A DNA stretch of 64,000 nt from Clostridium culturomicium. GTDB lineage: Bacteria > Bacillota > Clostridia > Clostridiales > Clostridiaceae. The DNA is taken from positions 312,528-376,527 of the forward strand of contig NZ_CCXK01000015.1 in assembly GCF_000821305.1 (NCBI RefSeq), written 5' to 3'. The position numbers and the translations under genes were made by a program. Below the pieces are notes generated by a model, which was not told where the DNA came from, searched no databases, and saw nothing but the letters and a program-made list of their open reading frames with translations. Positions 8,132-16,831 of the stretch are shown piece after piece; position 1 is the stretch's first letter, and every line of letters starts with the position of its first letter.

Positions 8132-9599
8132 TGTATTCCTCCTGATAATAAGTTTTTGCTATCTCAACTATGTCACTCTCTAAACCAAGTAACATAGCAA
8201 TGTTTAGAGCATCCTTAGGAACCTTATTCTCCCTTGATACCCTTTCAAGTTTATACTCCATGTGCTCCTGAATAATCTCAACAGAATGGGTTTTATTTAA
8301 ATCTATCTTATATTTCAACTTGTTAAAATCAATATTCTTAAGGCCAACTACCTGATAATGAATCATTGATTCCTCTACTACTCCATCATAATGGGTTGAA
8401 ATTATGCTGGCAGTATTAAATTTCTGCAGATAGTTTGCAAGGGATTTTACTAAGAAGAACCCTTCTTTTGGGTTTGTACCTCTAGCAAACTCATCTAAAG
8501 CAACAAAGCCATCTCCTCTTTTTACACACTCCACAACTTCTTTTAGTTTTATTATCTCTGCTCCAAAGGTGCTGAGTCCCTTAGAGATGGATTGCATATC
8601 ATCTGAAATGAAGTGTATAAAATCTAGTATTGGATAGCTTGCTTCCTTTGCAAATACAAAGAATCCCATCTGTCCAAGGAATAGGTTAAGCACTATTGTT
8701 TTCAGTGCCACACTTTTTCCTCCCATATTAGCTCCAGTTATTACTGTGGTTCCACCCTTAAGTTCAATATTAACTGGTGAGAACTTCTTCCCCTTTTTCT
8801 TAAGGATACTTTCAATTTCTGGATTAATACTGTCTACAATTTTTATATCCATTTCTTTAACTATAGTTGGCTTAACACAATCATATTTAACCGCTAAGTA
8901 TGCCTTTGCCATTAATAAATCAAGAATTCCAACTGAGTTTAAGTTATGAGATATAGTCTTACTGAAGGAAGTAAGCTTTAACGTAAGTTCTTTTCTTACT
9001 GCTAACTCTTCTTCTTCCTCTTCAATTACAATATTTAATCTTTCTTGCTTTAACAGTTCAATTTCATATTCATCGTTACAGGAAAATATGGCTCTTTCCT
9101 TTTCACCCTTTAACCTTCTTATTTCAGAAAGCTTTTCACTATATTCCTCATAAACATAGAAGGTAGACATCCTTTTTCCTGACGGATCAAGTATGTCCAC
9201 AACTTCTTCTAGAGAATACAGCTTAATTTTATCTATAGCTAAAGTCATTCCATCCAATACTTGCTTTAGCTCCTCTAGCAGCATTGCTACATTTTTAATT
9301 TCATAAAGTTCAACTTCATCTAAAGTTTCAACTTTTTCAATTCTTTTTACTGTACTTCTGATGTCTTTGATTTTATGAAGAATCCTAACTATATCATTGA
9401 ATTCATCTGGGTAATCCTTCATATGATTAATCATATTTTCTATGTTGTTAAGCTCTTCTTTCAACTTCTTACTTTCTCCAACTTTATATGGCTTTAACTT
9501 CTTTTTCTCTTCTGCACCATAGGTCGTTATAATTCCCAGTTCATCCATAACGAAGGAAAATCCGATTTGTACTCTTTGCTCATTGTCTAAAAACTTCAT
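8121..9599 (-). CDS. kamC: MutS-like ATPase, lysine 5,6-aminomutase reactivase subunit KamC
   Basis: A 492-residue protein with a MutS-type ATPase core but without the mismatch-binding domain. It has a long charged helical region (about 40-210), Walker A GANMGGKS (289-296) and Walker B/signature FVALDEFARGTN (365-376). Proteins of this kind always located in kam clusters are named as the ATPase of a reactivating system for the B12 mutase, replacing damaged cobalamin; this function is known from annotation of the family, not shown here. It lies 2 nt after kamB and overlaps kamD. The DNA-repair role suggested by the fold is unlikely given the context. Confidence 0.88.
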   Translation of the reverse strand: MKFLDNEQRVQIGFSFVMDELGIITTYGAEEKKKLKPYKVGESKKLKEELNNIENMINHMKDYPDEFNDIVRILHKIKDIRSTVKRIEKVETLDEVELYEIKNVAMLLEELKQVLDGMTLAIDKIKLYSLEEVVDILDPSGKRMSTFYVYEEYSEKLSEIRRLKGEKERAIFSCNDEYEIELLKQERLNIVIEEEEEELAVRKELTLKLTSFSKTISHNLNSVGILDLLMAKAYLAVKYDCVKPTIVKEMDIKIVDSINPEIESILKKKGKKFSPVNIELKGGTTVITGANMGGKSVALKTIVLNLFLGQMGFFVFAKEASYPILDFIHFISDDMQSISKGLSTFGAEIIKLKEVVECVKRGDGFVALDEFARGTNPKEGFFLVKSLANYLQKFNTASIISTHYDGVVEESMIHYQVVGLKNIDFNKLKYKIDLNKTHSVEIIQEHMEYKLERVSRENKVPKDALNIAMLLGLESDIVEIAKTYYQEEYNGK

Positions 9600-9601
9600 A
9601 T

Positions 9602-10627
9602 CTATTCTCCTCCTAATACATCAAATACTGGTATGTTTACAGCCGCCCTTAATCCTTCTAAGAACTTATCCTTAGGAAATTCATATCCATAAGGAGATTT
9701 AGGATTGGCAGTAATACAAACTACAGTTATTTTTCCTAATACCTTTATTGTTCCACCTTGCTTTTGAAACTTATAAAGAGTATCTCTGCTTACAAACAGC
9801 TTTGTTCCATCCTCTACTAGAAAGGTTACATTCTTATATAAATTGGTAGATGTCATTATTCCTTCTAAAAGCTTATCTGACACCGCACCTTTAATTACCA
9901 CATGTGATACCTCTTCATCCAAGGTTTCAACTATTTCTTTAGCAGCTTCAAGAGCCGTTAAAACTTCAACTATCTTATAAGATCCATCCTTATTTATTGT
10001 ACCTATGATTCCTTCATCTATAATTTTTGTGGCAGCTTTTATAGTTTGTGGTTCCTGTTCGTTTGGAAGGCTCAATAAATCTAAGGTATGTTTTGTTTCC
10101 TTTATAACTGCAGTCATACTTCTTGATAAAGCAGCACCTGTTGCTAGGACTGTAGCTTCACATACCTGGGGAGCAGCGAAGGTTTTCCTGCTTAATGCGC
10201 CATCAATGATGACTAAATCACAGTTAAGCTTTAGTAGTTGATTTTTTATATCGGTCATATATGAATTTACAGAGGGTCCTCCCAAATCCACATATCCATC
10301 ACTTAAAGCCCTGCAGATAACAATCTCCCCCATAGGAGTGTGTATACCTGTAGTACTTATTATTTCTCTAGTAAAATCACTGTTTAAAAGGCAATGTTTA
10401 GCTGTAGCAATTGTTGTGCCCTTTTCAATGTATATTCTAGGCTTTTCTGTGGCAGTTACCCTGTCTAGCTCTTCTCCATCTCTTCCAATTGAAGTGAGAC
10501 CTAGGGACACTGTGCCCCTAGCCTCATTCAAAATATGGTTCAATGTTGTTGTTTTCCCCACATTTTTATTCATGCCTATAATTGATACACTTCTATAGGA
10601 CCTTAACATTTTTAGAATTTCATTCAT
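9602..10627 (-). CDS. kamB: P-loop protein, lysine 5,6-aminomutase reactivase subunit KamB
   Basis: A 341-residue protein with an N-terminal P-loop GMNKNVGKTTT (18-28) and a C-terminal half without a motif I can name. It is the usual neighbour of the MutS-like KamC in lysine-fermenting clusters and is thought to be the second part of the mutase reactivation system. The ATG follows the kamA stop directly, with no spacing, indicating coupled translation. Enzymatic activity cannot be judged from sequence; the assignment rests on position and on the P-loop. Confidence 0.85.
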   Translation of the reverse strand: MNEILKMLRSYRSVSIIGMNKNVGKTTTLNHILNEARGTVSLGLTSIGRDGEELDRVTATEKPRIYIEKGTTIATAKHCLLNSDFTREIISTTGIHTPMGEIVICRALSDGYVDLGGPSVNSYMTDIKNQLLKLNCDLVIIDGALSRKTFAAPQVCEATVLATGAALSRSMTAVIKETKHTLDLLSLPNEQEPQTIKAATKIIDEGIIGTINKDGSYKIVEVLTALEAAKEIVETLDEEVSHVVIKGAVSDKLLEGIMTSTNLYKNVTFLVEDGTKLFVSRDTLYKFQKQGGTIKVLGKITVVCITANPKSPYGYEFPKDKFLEGLRAAVNIPVFDVLGGE

Positions 10628-11902
10628 TTATTTCACTTCTTCTACTTCTTTTTCGTGAACGTGTCTTTCATTTCTTTCAAGTCCCATTGGTTCTAAAGCC
10701 ATTCTCTCACCGTTAAGTAATCCTGCAACTCCAACCTTATGAACTGATTTCTTACCTGTGCAAACGTCACATTGGCATCCTACAGTGTAGTTGTGTGGCT
10801 CAGAATAAGTAGTAATAACTCCTTCGAAGTTTCTTAATACTACTTTATCGTGGCTTTGAGAAATTACGTAGTTAGGCATAACTGGAGTTTTTCCACCACC
10901 ACCTGGAGCGTCAACAACAAATGTTGGTACGCAGTATCCAGAAGTATGTCCTCTTAAACCTTCGATTATTTCGATTCCCTTAGAAACTGGAGTTCTGAAG
11001 TGCTCTAATCCAAGAGATAAGTCACATTGGTAGATGTAGTAAGGTCTTACTCTAATCTTAACTAATCCTTGTACTAAGTCCTTCATTACATGAACACAGT
11101 CGTTAACTCCTCTTAAAAGAACTGATTGGTTTCCTAATGGAATACCAGCATTAGCCATTCTCTCACAAGCAGCTTTTGACTCTTCAGTAATTTCATTTGG
11201 ATGGTTGAAGTGAGTATTTAACCAGATTGGGTGATACTTCTTAAGCATATTTACAAGATCATCAGTTATTCTTTGTGGCATAACAACTGGTACTCTTGAA
11301 CCTATTCTGATTATTTCAACGTGTGGTATTGCTCTTAATTTGCTGATGATATACTCTAATACTTCGTCATCAACTAGTAATGCATCTCCACCTGAAAGTA
11401 ATACGTCTCTTACTACTGGAGTTTTTGCTATATACTCGATAGCTTTATCTATTCTAGCCATTGGCATACAATCGTCGCTTTGACCAGCAAATCTTCTTCT
11501 TGTACAGTGTCTGCAGTACATTGAGCATTGGTCTGTGATAAGAAGTAATACTCTGTCTGGATATCTGTGAGTTAATCCTGGTACTGGAGAATCTGTATCC
11601 TCGTGTAGTGGATCCTCAAGATCTGCAGCTGATCTGTGAGCTTCTAATCCTGTTGGTATAGCTTGTAATCTTACTGGATCGTGTGGGTTTGTTGGATCTA
11701 TTAATGAAAGGTAGTATGGAGTTATAGCCATTCTTAAAGTCTCAAGACACTTCTTAGCTCCTTCTTCTTCCTCTTCAGTTAATGGAATATATTTTTTTAA
11801 TTGATCTAAAGTTTCTATTCTATTTTTAACCTGCCATCTCCAGTCATTCCATTGCTCATCAGTTACATTTGGAAATAATTCATATCTACGTGTTGTATTC
11901 AT
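10628..11902 (-). CDS. kamA: L-lysine 2,3-aminomutase
   Basis: Radical SAM, PLP-dependent enzyme converting L-lysine to L-beta-lysine, the first step of the pathway. The 424-residue protein shows the cluster motif CSMYCRHC (C126, C130, C133), the PLP lysine in GGGGKTP (K338, equivalent to K337 of the Clostridium subterminale enzyme) and C-terminal zinc cysteines CQCDVC. N-terminal WNDWRWQVKNRI is typical. The GGGGG tract before ATG is a fair ribosome binding site. Fourth gene of the operon, after the downstream-pathway genes. Confidence 0.98.
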   Translation of the reverse strand: MNTTRRYELFPNVTDEQWNDWRWQVKNRIETLDQLKKYIPLTEEEEEGAKKCLETLRMAITPYYLSLIDPTNPHDPVRLQAIPTGLEAHRSAADLEDPLHEDTDSPVPGLTHRYPDRVLLLITDQCSMYCRHCTRRRFAGQSDDCMPMARIDKAIEYIAKTPVVRDVLLSGGDALLVDDEVLEYIISKLRAIPHVEIIRIGSRVPVVMPQRITDDLVNMLKKYHPIWLNTHFNHPNEITEESKAACERMANAGIPLGNQSVLLRGVNDCVHVMKDLVQGLVKIRVRPYYIYQCDLSLGLEHFRTPVSKGIEIIEGLRGHTSGYCVPTFVVDAPGGGGKTPVMPNYVISQSHDKVVLRNFEGVITTYSEPHNYTVGCQCDVCTGKKSVHKVGVAGLLNGERMALEPMGLERNERHVHEKEVEEVK

Positions 11903-11998
11903 TTATTTTTACCCCCTGAATTTTATCTTTTTAAAATTTAAGCTTTTTGAACAGTTTTTAAATTTAATTGAGATTTAATCTTTCTTGGTCTAAATGGA

Positions 11999-13036
11999 TT
12001 AAACGTATAATTCTTTGAATATTTGTCTTAATTCTGCATTCTCTTTTAATTCTTCAAGAGTTATTTCCGCATGTCCCTCTGTATAGCCGTTTCCAACTAT
12101 CATAGTTACATCTTTACCTACACCTTCAGCTCCTAATGCAGCTTTTGTAAATGCTGTAGCCATTGAGAAGAAATAAACTATTCCCTTATCTCTTACTGGA
12201 AGAATTGTAGACATTTCTGTATTTTGAACGTTAACTATGTTTATAGCTACGTCAACTTCTTTACCGTTGTTGTTTTCTAAAGCTTTATTCATTACATCGA
12301 TAGCTTTGGTAGCATCTCCGATAACTATTTTCATTCTTAAATTTAATCTTCTTAATCTTTCAGCTTCTTCTTCATTTCTTACAAGTCCGATTACGTTTCC
12401 TGTTGGGCCTACTCTTTTAACAGCTTCGTAGCAGCAAAGCATTCCTGATTTTCCTGCAGCTCCTAATAAAAGAACAGACTCACCTGGCTTAACTAGTTTT
12501 GCAACTTGAGCTGGTGCTCCTGCAACGTCTAATGCAGCTAGTGCTAGAGTTTCTTCTAAATCATCTGGAAGTTTAGCATATATTCCACTTTCGAATAATA
12601 TTGCTTTACCTTTGATTTCAACTCTGTCAATGTCAGGTTTAACATCGATGATTTCTTCAATTTTAAGTGGAGTTAATGATAAAGAAACTAGTGTAGATAT
12701 CTTGTCCCCAACTTTAAGATCTATATTTCCTTCTAAAGCTGAACCTATTTTCTCTATTTTACCGATAAGCATTCCGCCTGAACCAGTTACAGGGTTTTGC
12801 ATCTTACCTCTTTCGTTAACGATTTCTAAGATTTTAGCTTTTATTTTCTCTACATCATGTCCTGCTTCTTCTTCTATTTGAGTAAAACTTGCAGAGTCGA
12901 TGTTAAGCGCTTGTACATCTATTAAAATTTCATTATCATATATTTCCATATCGTTATCTATTTTTAAAGCTGGTTGTGGTAATACACCTTTTGGTTCAAT
13001 TACTCTGTGTGTTCCGTATTTACATCCTTTTCTCAT
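11999..13036 (-). CDS. kdd: L-erythro-3,5-diaminohexanoate dehydrogenase
   Basis: NAD(P)-dependent oxidative deamination of 3,5-diaminohexanoate to 5-amino-3-oxohexanoate. The 345-residue product has the cofactor motif GAAGKSGMLC near residue 193 and an N-terminus (KYGTHRVIEPKGVLPQPA) characteristic of this family, which is remotely related to zinc-type alcohol dehydrogenases. GGGAG precedes the ATG by 8 nt. It lies 28 nt after kce and about 96 nt before kamA. Its place between kce and kamA fixes the assignment. Confidence 0.95.
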   Translation of the reverse strand: MRKGCKYGTHRVIEPKGVLPQPALKIDNDMEIYDNEILIDVQALNIDSASFTQIEEEAGHDVEKIKAKILEIVNERGKMQNPVTGSGGMLIGKIEKIGSALEGNIDLKVGDKISTLVSLSLTPLKIEEIIDVKPDIDRVEIKGKAILFESGIYAKLPDDLEETLALAALDVAGAPAQVAKLVKPGESVLLLGAAGKSGMLCCYEAVKRVGPTGNVIGLVRNEEEAERLRRLNLRMKIVIGDATKAIDVMNKALENNNGKEVDVAINIVNVQNTEMSTILPVRDKGIVYFFSMATAFTKAALGAEGVGKDVTMIVGNGYTEGHAEITLEELKENAELRQIFKELYV

Positions 13037-13064
13037 GATAAAATTCTCCCTTCGGTCCCTATTT

Positions 13065-13907
13065 CTATATTTTATAAGCTACTGTTTCAGCATCTAATCC
13101 TAATATTTCTCTTGCCTCTGCTGGTGTTGCAATTTCTCTTCCTAACTCTTTTGCTAGTCTGACAACCTTTTCAACTAACTCAGCATTGCTATTTGCCATT
13201 ACACCTTTAGATAAGTAAACGTTATCTTCGAAGCCAACTCTAACATGTCCACCATCTATGATTGACATCATTGCTAATGGGAACTCATTTCTTCCTATAC
13301 CTGATACAGTATAAGTACTTCCTTCTGGAATACTACCTCTCATAAATACAAAATCTCTAAGATTAGCGCTTATTCCACCGTTTACTCCCATTACAAAGTT
13401 GAAATGCATTGGTGCTTTTATATATCCTTTTTTGTGAAGTCTGATTGCCATGTCAATCATTCCTTTATCGAAAACTTCGATTTCAGGTTTAACATTCAGC
13501 TGAATCATCTTTTCACCAAATTCTTTTATAGTGTTTTCTGTATTAACAAAAATTTCGTCTCCACCAAAGTTACAAGTTCCACAATCAAGTGTCGCCATTT
13601 CTGGAGCTAAATCGACAGGTTGAAGTCTTTCTTCGTTGCTCATTCCGACTGCTCCACCAGTTGATGGCTGAACTATAACATCTGGACATCTTCTTTTTAT
13701 TTCTGCTATACAAGCTTCAAATCTATCTCTACTTTGTGTTGGAGTACCATCATCTTCTCTAACATGGAGATGTATTATAGATGCTCCTGCTTTGTAAGCC
13801 TTTTCAGCTTCTATACCTATTTCTTCAACAGTATATGGAACTGCAGGGTTTTGAGCTTTAGTTACCTCTGCACCGCATATAGCTGCTGTCACAATAAGTT
13901 TTTCCAT
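13065..13907 (-). CDS. kce: 3-keto-5-aminohexanoate cleavage enzyme
   Basis: Zinc enzyme of the BKACE (DUF849) family that condenses and cleaves 5-amino-3-oxohexanoate with acetyl-CoA to acetoacetate and 3-aminobutyryl-CoA. The 280-residue TIM-barrel protein shows the expected zinc ligands E14, H46 and H48 (IIHLHVRED) and E227 (HVRVGFED). AGGAGG precedes the ATG. It lies 65 nt after kal. In this pathway the acetoacetate leaves to CoA transferases not in the window. Confidence 0.96.
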   Translation of the reverse strand: MEKLIVTAAICGAEVTKAQNPAVPYTVEEIGIEAEKAYKAGASIIHLHVREDDGTPTQSRDRFEACIAEIKRRCPDVIVQPSTGGAVGMSNEERLQPVDLAPEMATLDCGTCNFGGDEIFVNTENTIKEFGEKMIQLNVKPEIEVFDKGMIDMAIRLHKKGYIKAPMHFNFVMGVNGGISANLRDFVFMRGSIPEGSTYTVSGIGRNEFPLAMMSIIDGGHVRVGFEDNVYLSKGVMANSNAELVEKVVRLAKELGREIATPAEAREILGLDAETVAYKI

Positions 13908-13972
13908 TTTAACTGCCTCCTCGAACCTAAAATAGTTAATTTTTTAACATGTTTCTGCAATTTTTTCATTGC

Positions 13973-14353
13973 TTACTTTCTTTTTTTATCAGCTGGTACT
14001 ACACAAGTCCCTGTCGCTCTACAAACAACTATCGGTTCTTCTAGTACATCACATGCTGAATCATTAATGTCAGGTCTTGGAACAATTACTTTTCTAGCTT
14101 CAAAAACCATCTTTCTTGATGTATTTCCTACTTTAACTATTTCTCCAACAGCTTCAATATAGTCTCCTGCATAAACAGGTGCCATAAATTCAACGCTGTC
14201 GTAAGCTTTAAATAATCCTTCATCTCCATCATTCAGGATTAAAAGCTCCGTGGCAACATCTCCAAATAGTTGTAGCATTCTTGCTCCATCAACTAGGTTC
14301 CCGCCGTAATGAGCGTCGTGTGAACTCATTCTTAATCTGATTAATGATTTCAT
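13973..14353 (-). CDS. kal: 3-aminobutyryl-CoA ammonia lyase
   Basis: Removes ammonia from 3-aminobutyryl-CoA to give crotonyl-CoA, which joins the butyrate pathway through Bcd. The 126-residue hot-dog-fold protein contains MSSHDAHYGGNLVDGARML and the segment LMAPVYAGDYIE-like core of this family. A longer frame begins at 14410, but GGGGG at 14362-14366 is 8 nt from the ATG at 14351-14353, and the upstream codons lie inside the riboswitch terminator, so I use the short start. First gene of the lysine operon. Confidence 0.94.
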   Translation of the reverse strand: MKSLIRLRMSSHDAHYGGNLVDGARMLQLFGDVATELLILNDGDEGLFKAYDSVEFMAPVYAGDYIEAVGEIVKVGNTSRKMVFEARKVIVPRPDINDSACDVLEEPIVVCRATGTCVVPADKKRK

Positions 14354-14393
14354 TTTCATTTCCCCCTTAAAAATAAATTTATTAATCTTTTGC

Positions 14394-14430
14394 CAAAATA
14401 AAAATGGCATTGAAAATATTCAATACCATT
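14394..14430 (-). terminator. Riboswitch-controlled intrinsic terminator before kal
   Basis: On the minus strand, AATGGTATTGA (14430-14420) pairs with TCAATGCCATT (14413-14403, one G-U pair) and is followed by TTTTATTTT. It stands between the lysine aptamer and kal, the position of a transcription-attenuation platform. CATTAA/TTAATG complementarity (14455-14460 with 14427-14432) could open its base. Confidence 0.8.
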
Positions 14431-14479
14431 AACATACAAACATGTGCTGAACTATTAATGTAATGAATATCTTCATTAT

Positions 14480-14643
14480 ATAAATAGCTCACCAAAATTA
14501 TGGCAGTGATAAAGCCTTGTGCCTTATCCCCAAGCGATGCATAATACCCGTGCATCCTTTCGGCTTACAAACAATTCGCCATAACATCAGAGGGTAATCT
14601 CCTTATTATTTATGGTTACCAATTTATAAGCACCTCTACTTAT
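14480..14643 (-). ncRNA. Lysine riboswitch (L box) leading the lysine fermentation operon
   Basis: On the minus strand the conserved blocks of the lysine aptamer appear in order. They are P1 ATAAGTAG (14643-14636) pairing with CTATTTAT (14487-14480); GAGGTGC; P2 CTTATAAA pairing with TTTGTAAG; an inner stem CCATAA/TTATGG; GCCGAAAG (14564-14557); a hairpin GATGCA/TGCATC; GCTTGGGG; a stem GATAAG/TTTATC; then ACTGCCA, a short CCA/TGG stem and GAGCTAT closing P1. Size (about 164 nt) and order match the B. subtilis lysC leader. A terminator follows. Since the operon degrades lysine, an ON response is expected; the 3-prime strand of P1 can instead pair with 14449-14459. Confidence 0.88.
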
Positions 14644-14701
14644 TTCGTACTATATCAATTTTTAAATGTTTGAATTTTTCAAACACTCTTCCTACAATCT
14701 G

Positions 14702-14730
14702 ATTATAATTTTATTTTTCTGAAAATGCAA
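14702..14730 (-). promoter_or_regulatory. Promoter of the lysine operon and its riboswitch leader
   Basis: On the minus strand TTGCAT (14730-14725) and TATAAT (14707-14702) are 17 bp apart, which would start transcription about 50 nt before the aptamer. A second possible extended -10, TGATATAGT, lies at 14649-14656. A perfect 7-bp-arm palindrome GTTTGAA/TTCAAAC at 14668-14684 lies between them; its role is unknown. Confidence 0.5.
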
Positions 14731-14977
14731 TAGATTTTTGTAAATATTTTTTGTAATTTTCTAAATTTATTTTAAAGTTTTTATTTTATGTATAATTATA
14801 TTTTAAATTTATGAAAACGTTTCATAAATTTGTTGTTCTATATACCCTTTTTCTTTTTATAATAATGAATCTTTCTTCAAGTAACCATCGCTAATTATGA
14901 TATAATGACTTGCAATTAAGTATTATAAATTTACTTTTGTAAAAACCTCACCTTTTATTTGTATCTAATCATAGTTT

Positions 14978-15076
14978 AAAAGCGAAGAATAATTAAGAGA
15001 TTTAAATCTATAACTTTTATTCAACAGCCTCTATAAAAGTCATTTGCTTTTTCTTAAGATATCATTCTTCGCTTTA
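14978..15076. repeat. About 100-nt long imperfect palindrome
   Basis: Outer arms AAAGCGAAGAAT (14979-14990) and ATTCTTCGCTTT (15064-15075) pair perfectly over 12 bp. Inside them TTAAGA/TCTTAA and TAACTTTTAT/ATAAAAGTCA-like segments also pair, giving a rod with internal loops. It lies between the 15119 gene and the lysine promoter. It may be the terminator of the former, a small structured RNA or a MITE remnant; no T run is present. Confidence 0.55.
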
Positions 15077-15118
15077 ATTTTAATTAGATATATTCTCTTC
15101 GAATATTTTTTTTGTTCA

Positions 15119-15655
15119 TTATTTTTTTATTATCTCCATATAAACCTCTTCTCCAAGACTATCCCATAACTCTGTTATATCTTGAAATGTCTCTATGGTT
15201 TCCATTAAAGTTCTCTTATATTCATTCTCTGACCATCTATGCCCACATCCAATTGAAATCCTTATATACTTCCTAAGAAATGGCCCTAGATTATTACTAA
15301 AAGATCTAGAAATATATTCATTATTACCATCACTGACTACTATGCATACTTCTCGCTGCTTAATTAGGTTGTAAAGCAGCTTCAATGAATTACTATCAAA
15401 GTAGTTAAAATGAAATGGATAGAACTTTTCATTAAAATTATCCTTTACCTGAACCATTAAATGGGCTGATAAGGTATTTCTCTTTTTTATAATACCTCCC
15501 TTAATGTGAAACTCCATTGTCCAGGGGGCATCCATAAAATTTTTAAATCTATCTTTAATTATTATAAAGGTAATATTTTTGTGATTAATTCGCTCTTCCA
15601 CTAAGGCTGAGGCTCCTAAAGGCAAATCTTTAATTATTCTATTTATAGACTTCAC
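15119..15655 (-). CDS. Hypothetical protein, 178 residues
   Basis: Starts at GTG (15653-15655) with AGGAGGGGG six nt upstream, a very strong site. The product begins MKSINRIIKDLPLGASALVEE and has mixed alpha/beta character, basic central residues and a segment SIGCGHRWSENEYKRTLME near the C-terminus. No signal peptide or membrane segment is seen and I recognise no domain. Monocistronic, followed by the long palindrome at 14978-15076. Confidence 0.75.
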   Translation of the reverse strand: MKSINRIIKDLPLGASALVEERINHKNITFIIIKDRFKNFMDAPWTMEFHIKGGIIKKRNTLSAHLMVQVKDNFNEKFYPFHFNYFDSNSLKLLYNLIKQREVCIVVSDGNNEYISRSFSNNLGPFLRKYIRISIGCGHRWSENEYKRTLMETIETFQDITELWDSLGEEVYMEIIKK

Positions 15656-15782
15656 TTTACCCCCTCCTAAAGCTTACATTACTTTCAATCTTGAAAATAA
15701 TGTCATATCCTAATTATATCTTATATGTTAACAATTTCAAGGAAATTTATTAAAATTTATATAACATATTACTTATATAAGC

Positions 15783-15822
15783 AAAAAACACAATGAAATT
15801 TATAAAAATCTCATTGTGTTTT
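15783..15822 (-). terminator. Terminator after the FNT channel gene
   Basis: AAAACACAATGA (15785-15796) pairs with TCATTGTGTTTT (15811-15822); on the minus strand the stem ends in TTTTTT. It is 10 nt beyond the stop codon. Confidence 0.85.
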
Positions 15823-15832
15823 CATATATTAG

Positions 15833-16675
15833 TTAAGCAGCTTTATTTACATCATTTTTAGCATTACATTTTCTAAAAATAAACCAATATGTTAAACCAA
15901 CGATAACAGCGCCACCGATTATATTTCCTATTGTTACTGGTAATAGGTTGCTGAATACTCCAGCTAAATTTAAATTATCAAGCTTTTCAGCTGATACGTG
16001 AGAAGCTTCAACAAATGCTGGATTAGTTTTTGCAAGTAATCCAATTGTAAAGTAGTACATATTAGCAACACAGTGCTCGAATCCTGCGATAACGAAAGCT
16101 AATATTGGAAAGAATCCCATGAATAATTTTCCTGTAACATCTTTAGCAGCATATGTTCCCCAAACACAGAAACAAACAATTATATTACAAAGTATTCCAC
16201 TAGCTAAAGCTGGTCCAAATTCTATGCTTGCTTTTGTTGCAGCTACCTTAACCGCATATCCACCAACAGTACCTGTTGTTAAAAGTCCAGCAGCATAAAC
16301 TAATACTGCTACTAGGGCAGCCCCTATAAAGTTTCCAATCCAAACGATTGCCCAGTTCTTAAACATTTGTCCTGTTGTAATTCTCTTCTCAGCCCATGCT
16401 ACACTTAATAGGGCATTACCAGTAAATAGCTCAGATCCACATATTAATACAAATATTAATCCTACTGGGAATACTATTCCAGCTACAAACTTTTGAAGAC
16501 CCGGATCGCTGATTCCGTGTGATGCAACTGATGATGCATATGCACCTAATGCTATAAATATTCCTGCACAAATACCTAAGAAAAGAGTTTGTACACTTTT
16601 GTTATTAGCTTTTTTATACCCAACTTCTTCTACATAAGTAGTTATTTCGTCAGGAGAAAGCATCATTTTACTCAT
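15833..16675 (-). CDS. Formate/nitrite transporter family (FNT) channel
   Basis: A 280-residue inner-membrane protein with about six membrane segments (roughly 30-52, 62-82, 108-132, 155-175, 185-208, 240-265), belonging to the pentameric FocA/NirC/hydrosulfide-channel family. The central histidine motif GFEHCVANMYYF (H201) and the pore-lining GSELFTGN segment are present. Family members carry formate, nitrite or hydrosulfide; the sequence alone does not decide, and no pyruvate formate-lyase, nitrite reductase or sulfite reductase gene is nearby. Monocistronic with its own terminator. Confidence 0.9.
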   Translation of the reverse strand: MSKMMLSPDEITTYVEEVGYKKANNKSVQTLFLGICAGIFIALGAYASSVASHGISDPGLQKFVAGIVFPVGLIFVLICGSELFTGNALLSVAWAEKRITTGQMFKNWAIVWIGNFIGAALVAVLVYAAGLLTTGTVGGYAVKVAATKASIEFGPALASGILCNIIVCFCVWGTYAAKDVTGKLFMGFFPILAFVIAGFEHCVANMYYFTIGLLAKTNPAFVEASHVSAEKLDNLNLAGVFSNLLPVTIGNIIGGAVIVGLTYWFIFRKCNAKNDVNKAA

Positions 16676-16792
16676 AAAATATCCTCCTATTGTTGTTACC
16701 TATAAATTTAAAGTCCACGGACTATTATATTTAATACTTAGTGCACTGTCAACGAAAAAATATGACAGATTTTAATATTAATTGCATAGCGA

Positions 16793-16831
16793 AAAACAAA
16801 AATATTACCTAGAAAACCAGGTAATATTTTT
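16793..16831 (-). terminator. Terminator containing the stop codon of the lipoprotein gene
   Basis: A 13-bp inverted repeat (16798-16810 and 16819-16831) includes the last codons and TAA of the gene at 16805; the minus strand continues with TTTTTGTTTTT-like sequence. The gene and its terminator overlap. Confidence 0.8.

Noticed and set aside
8121..9599. DNA mismatch repair protein MutS
   Set aside because: The mismatch-binding domain is missing and the gene is embedded in the lysine mutase operon.
14480..14643. Cobalamin riboswitch, considered because the operon has a B12 enzyme
   Set aside because: The order GAGGTGC, GCCGAAAG, GCTTGGG, ACTGCCA, GAGCTAT and the P1 closure match the lysine aptamer; the B12-box pattern is missing.
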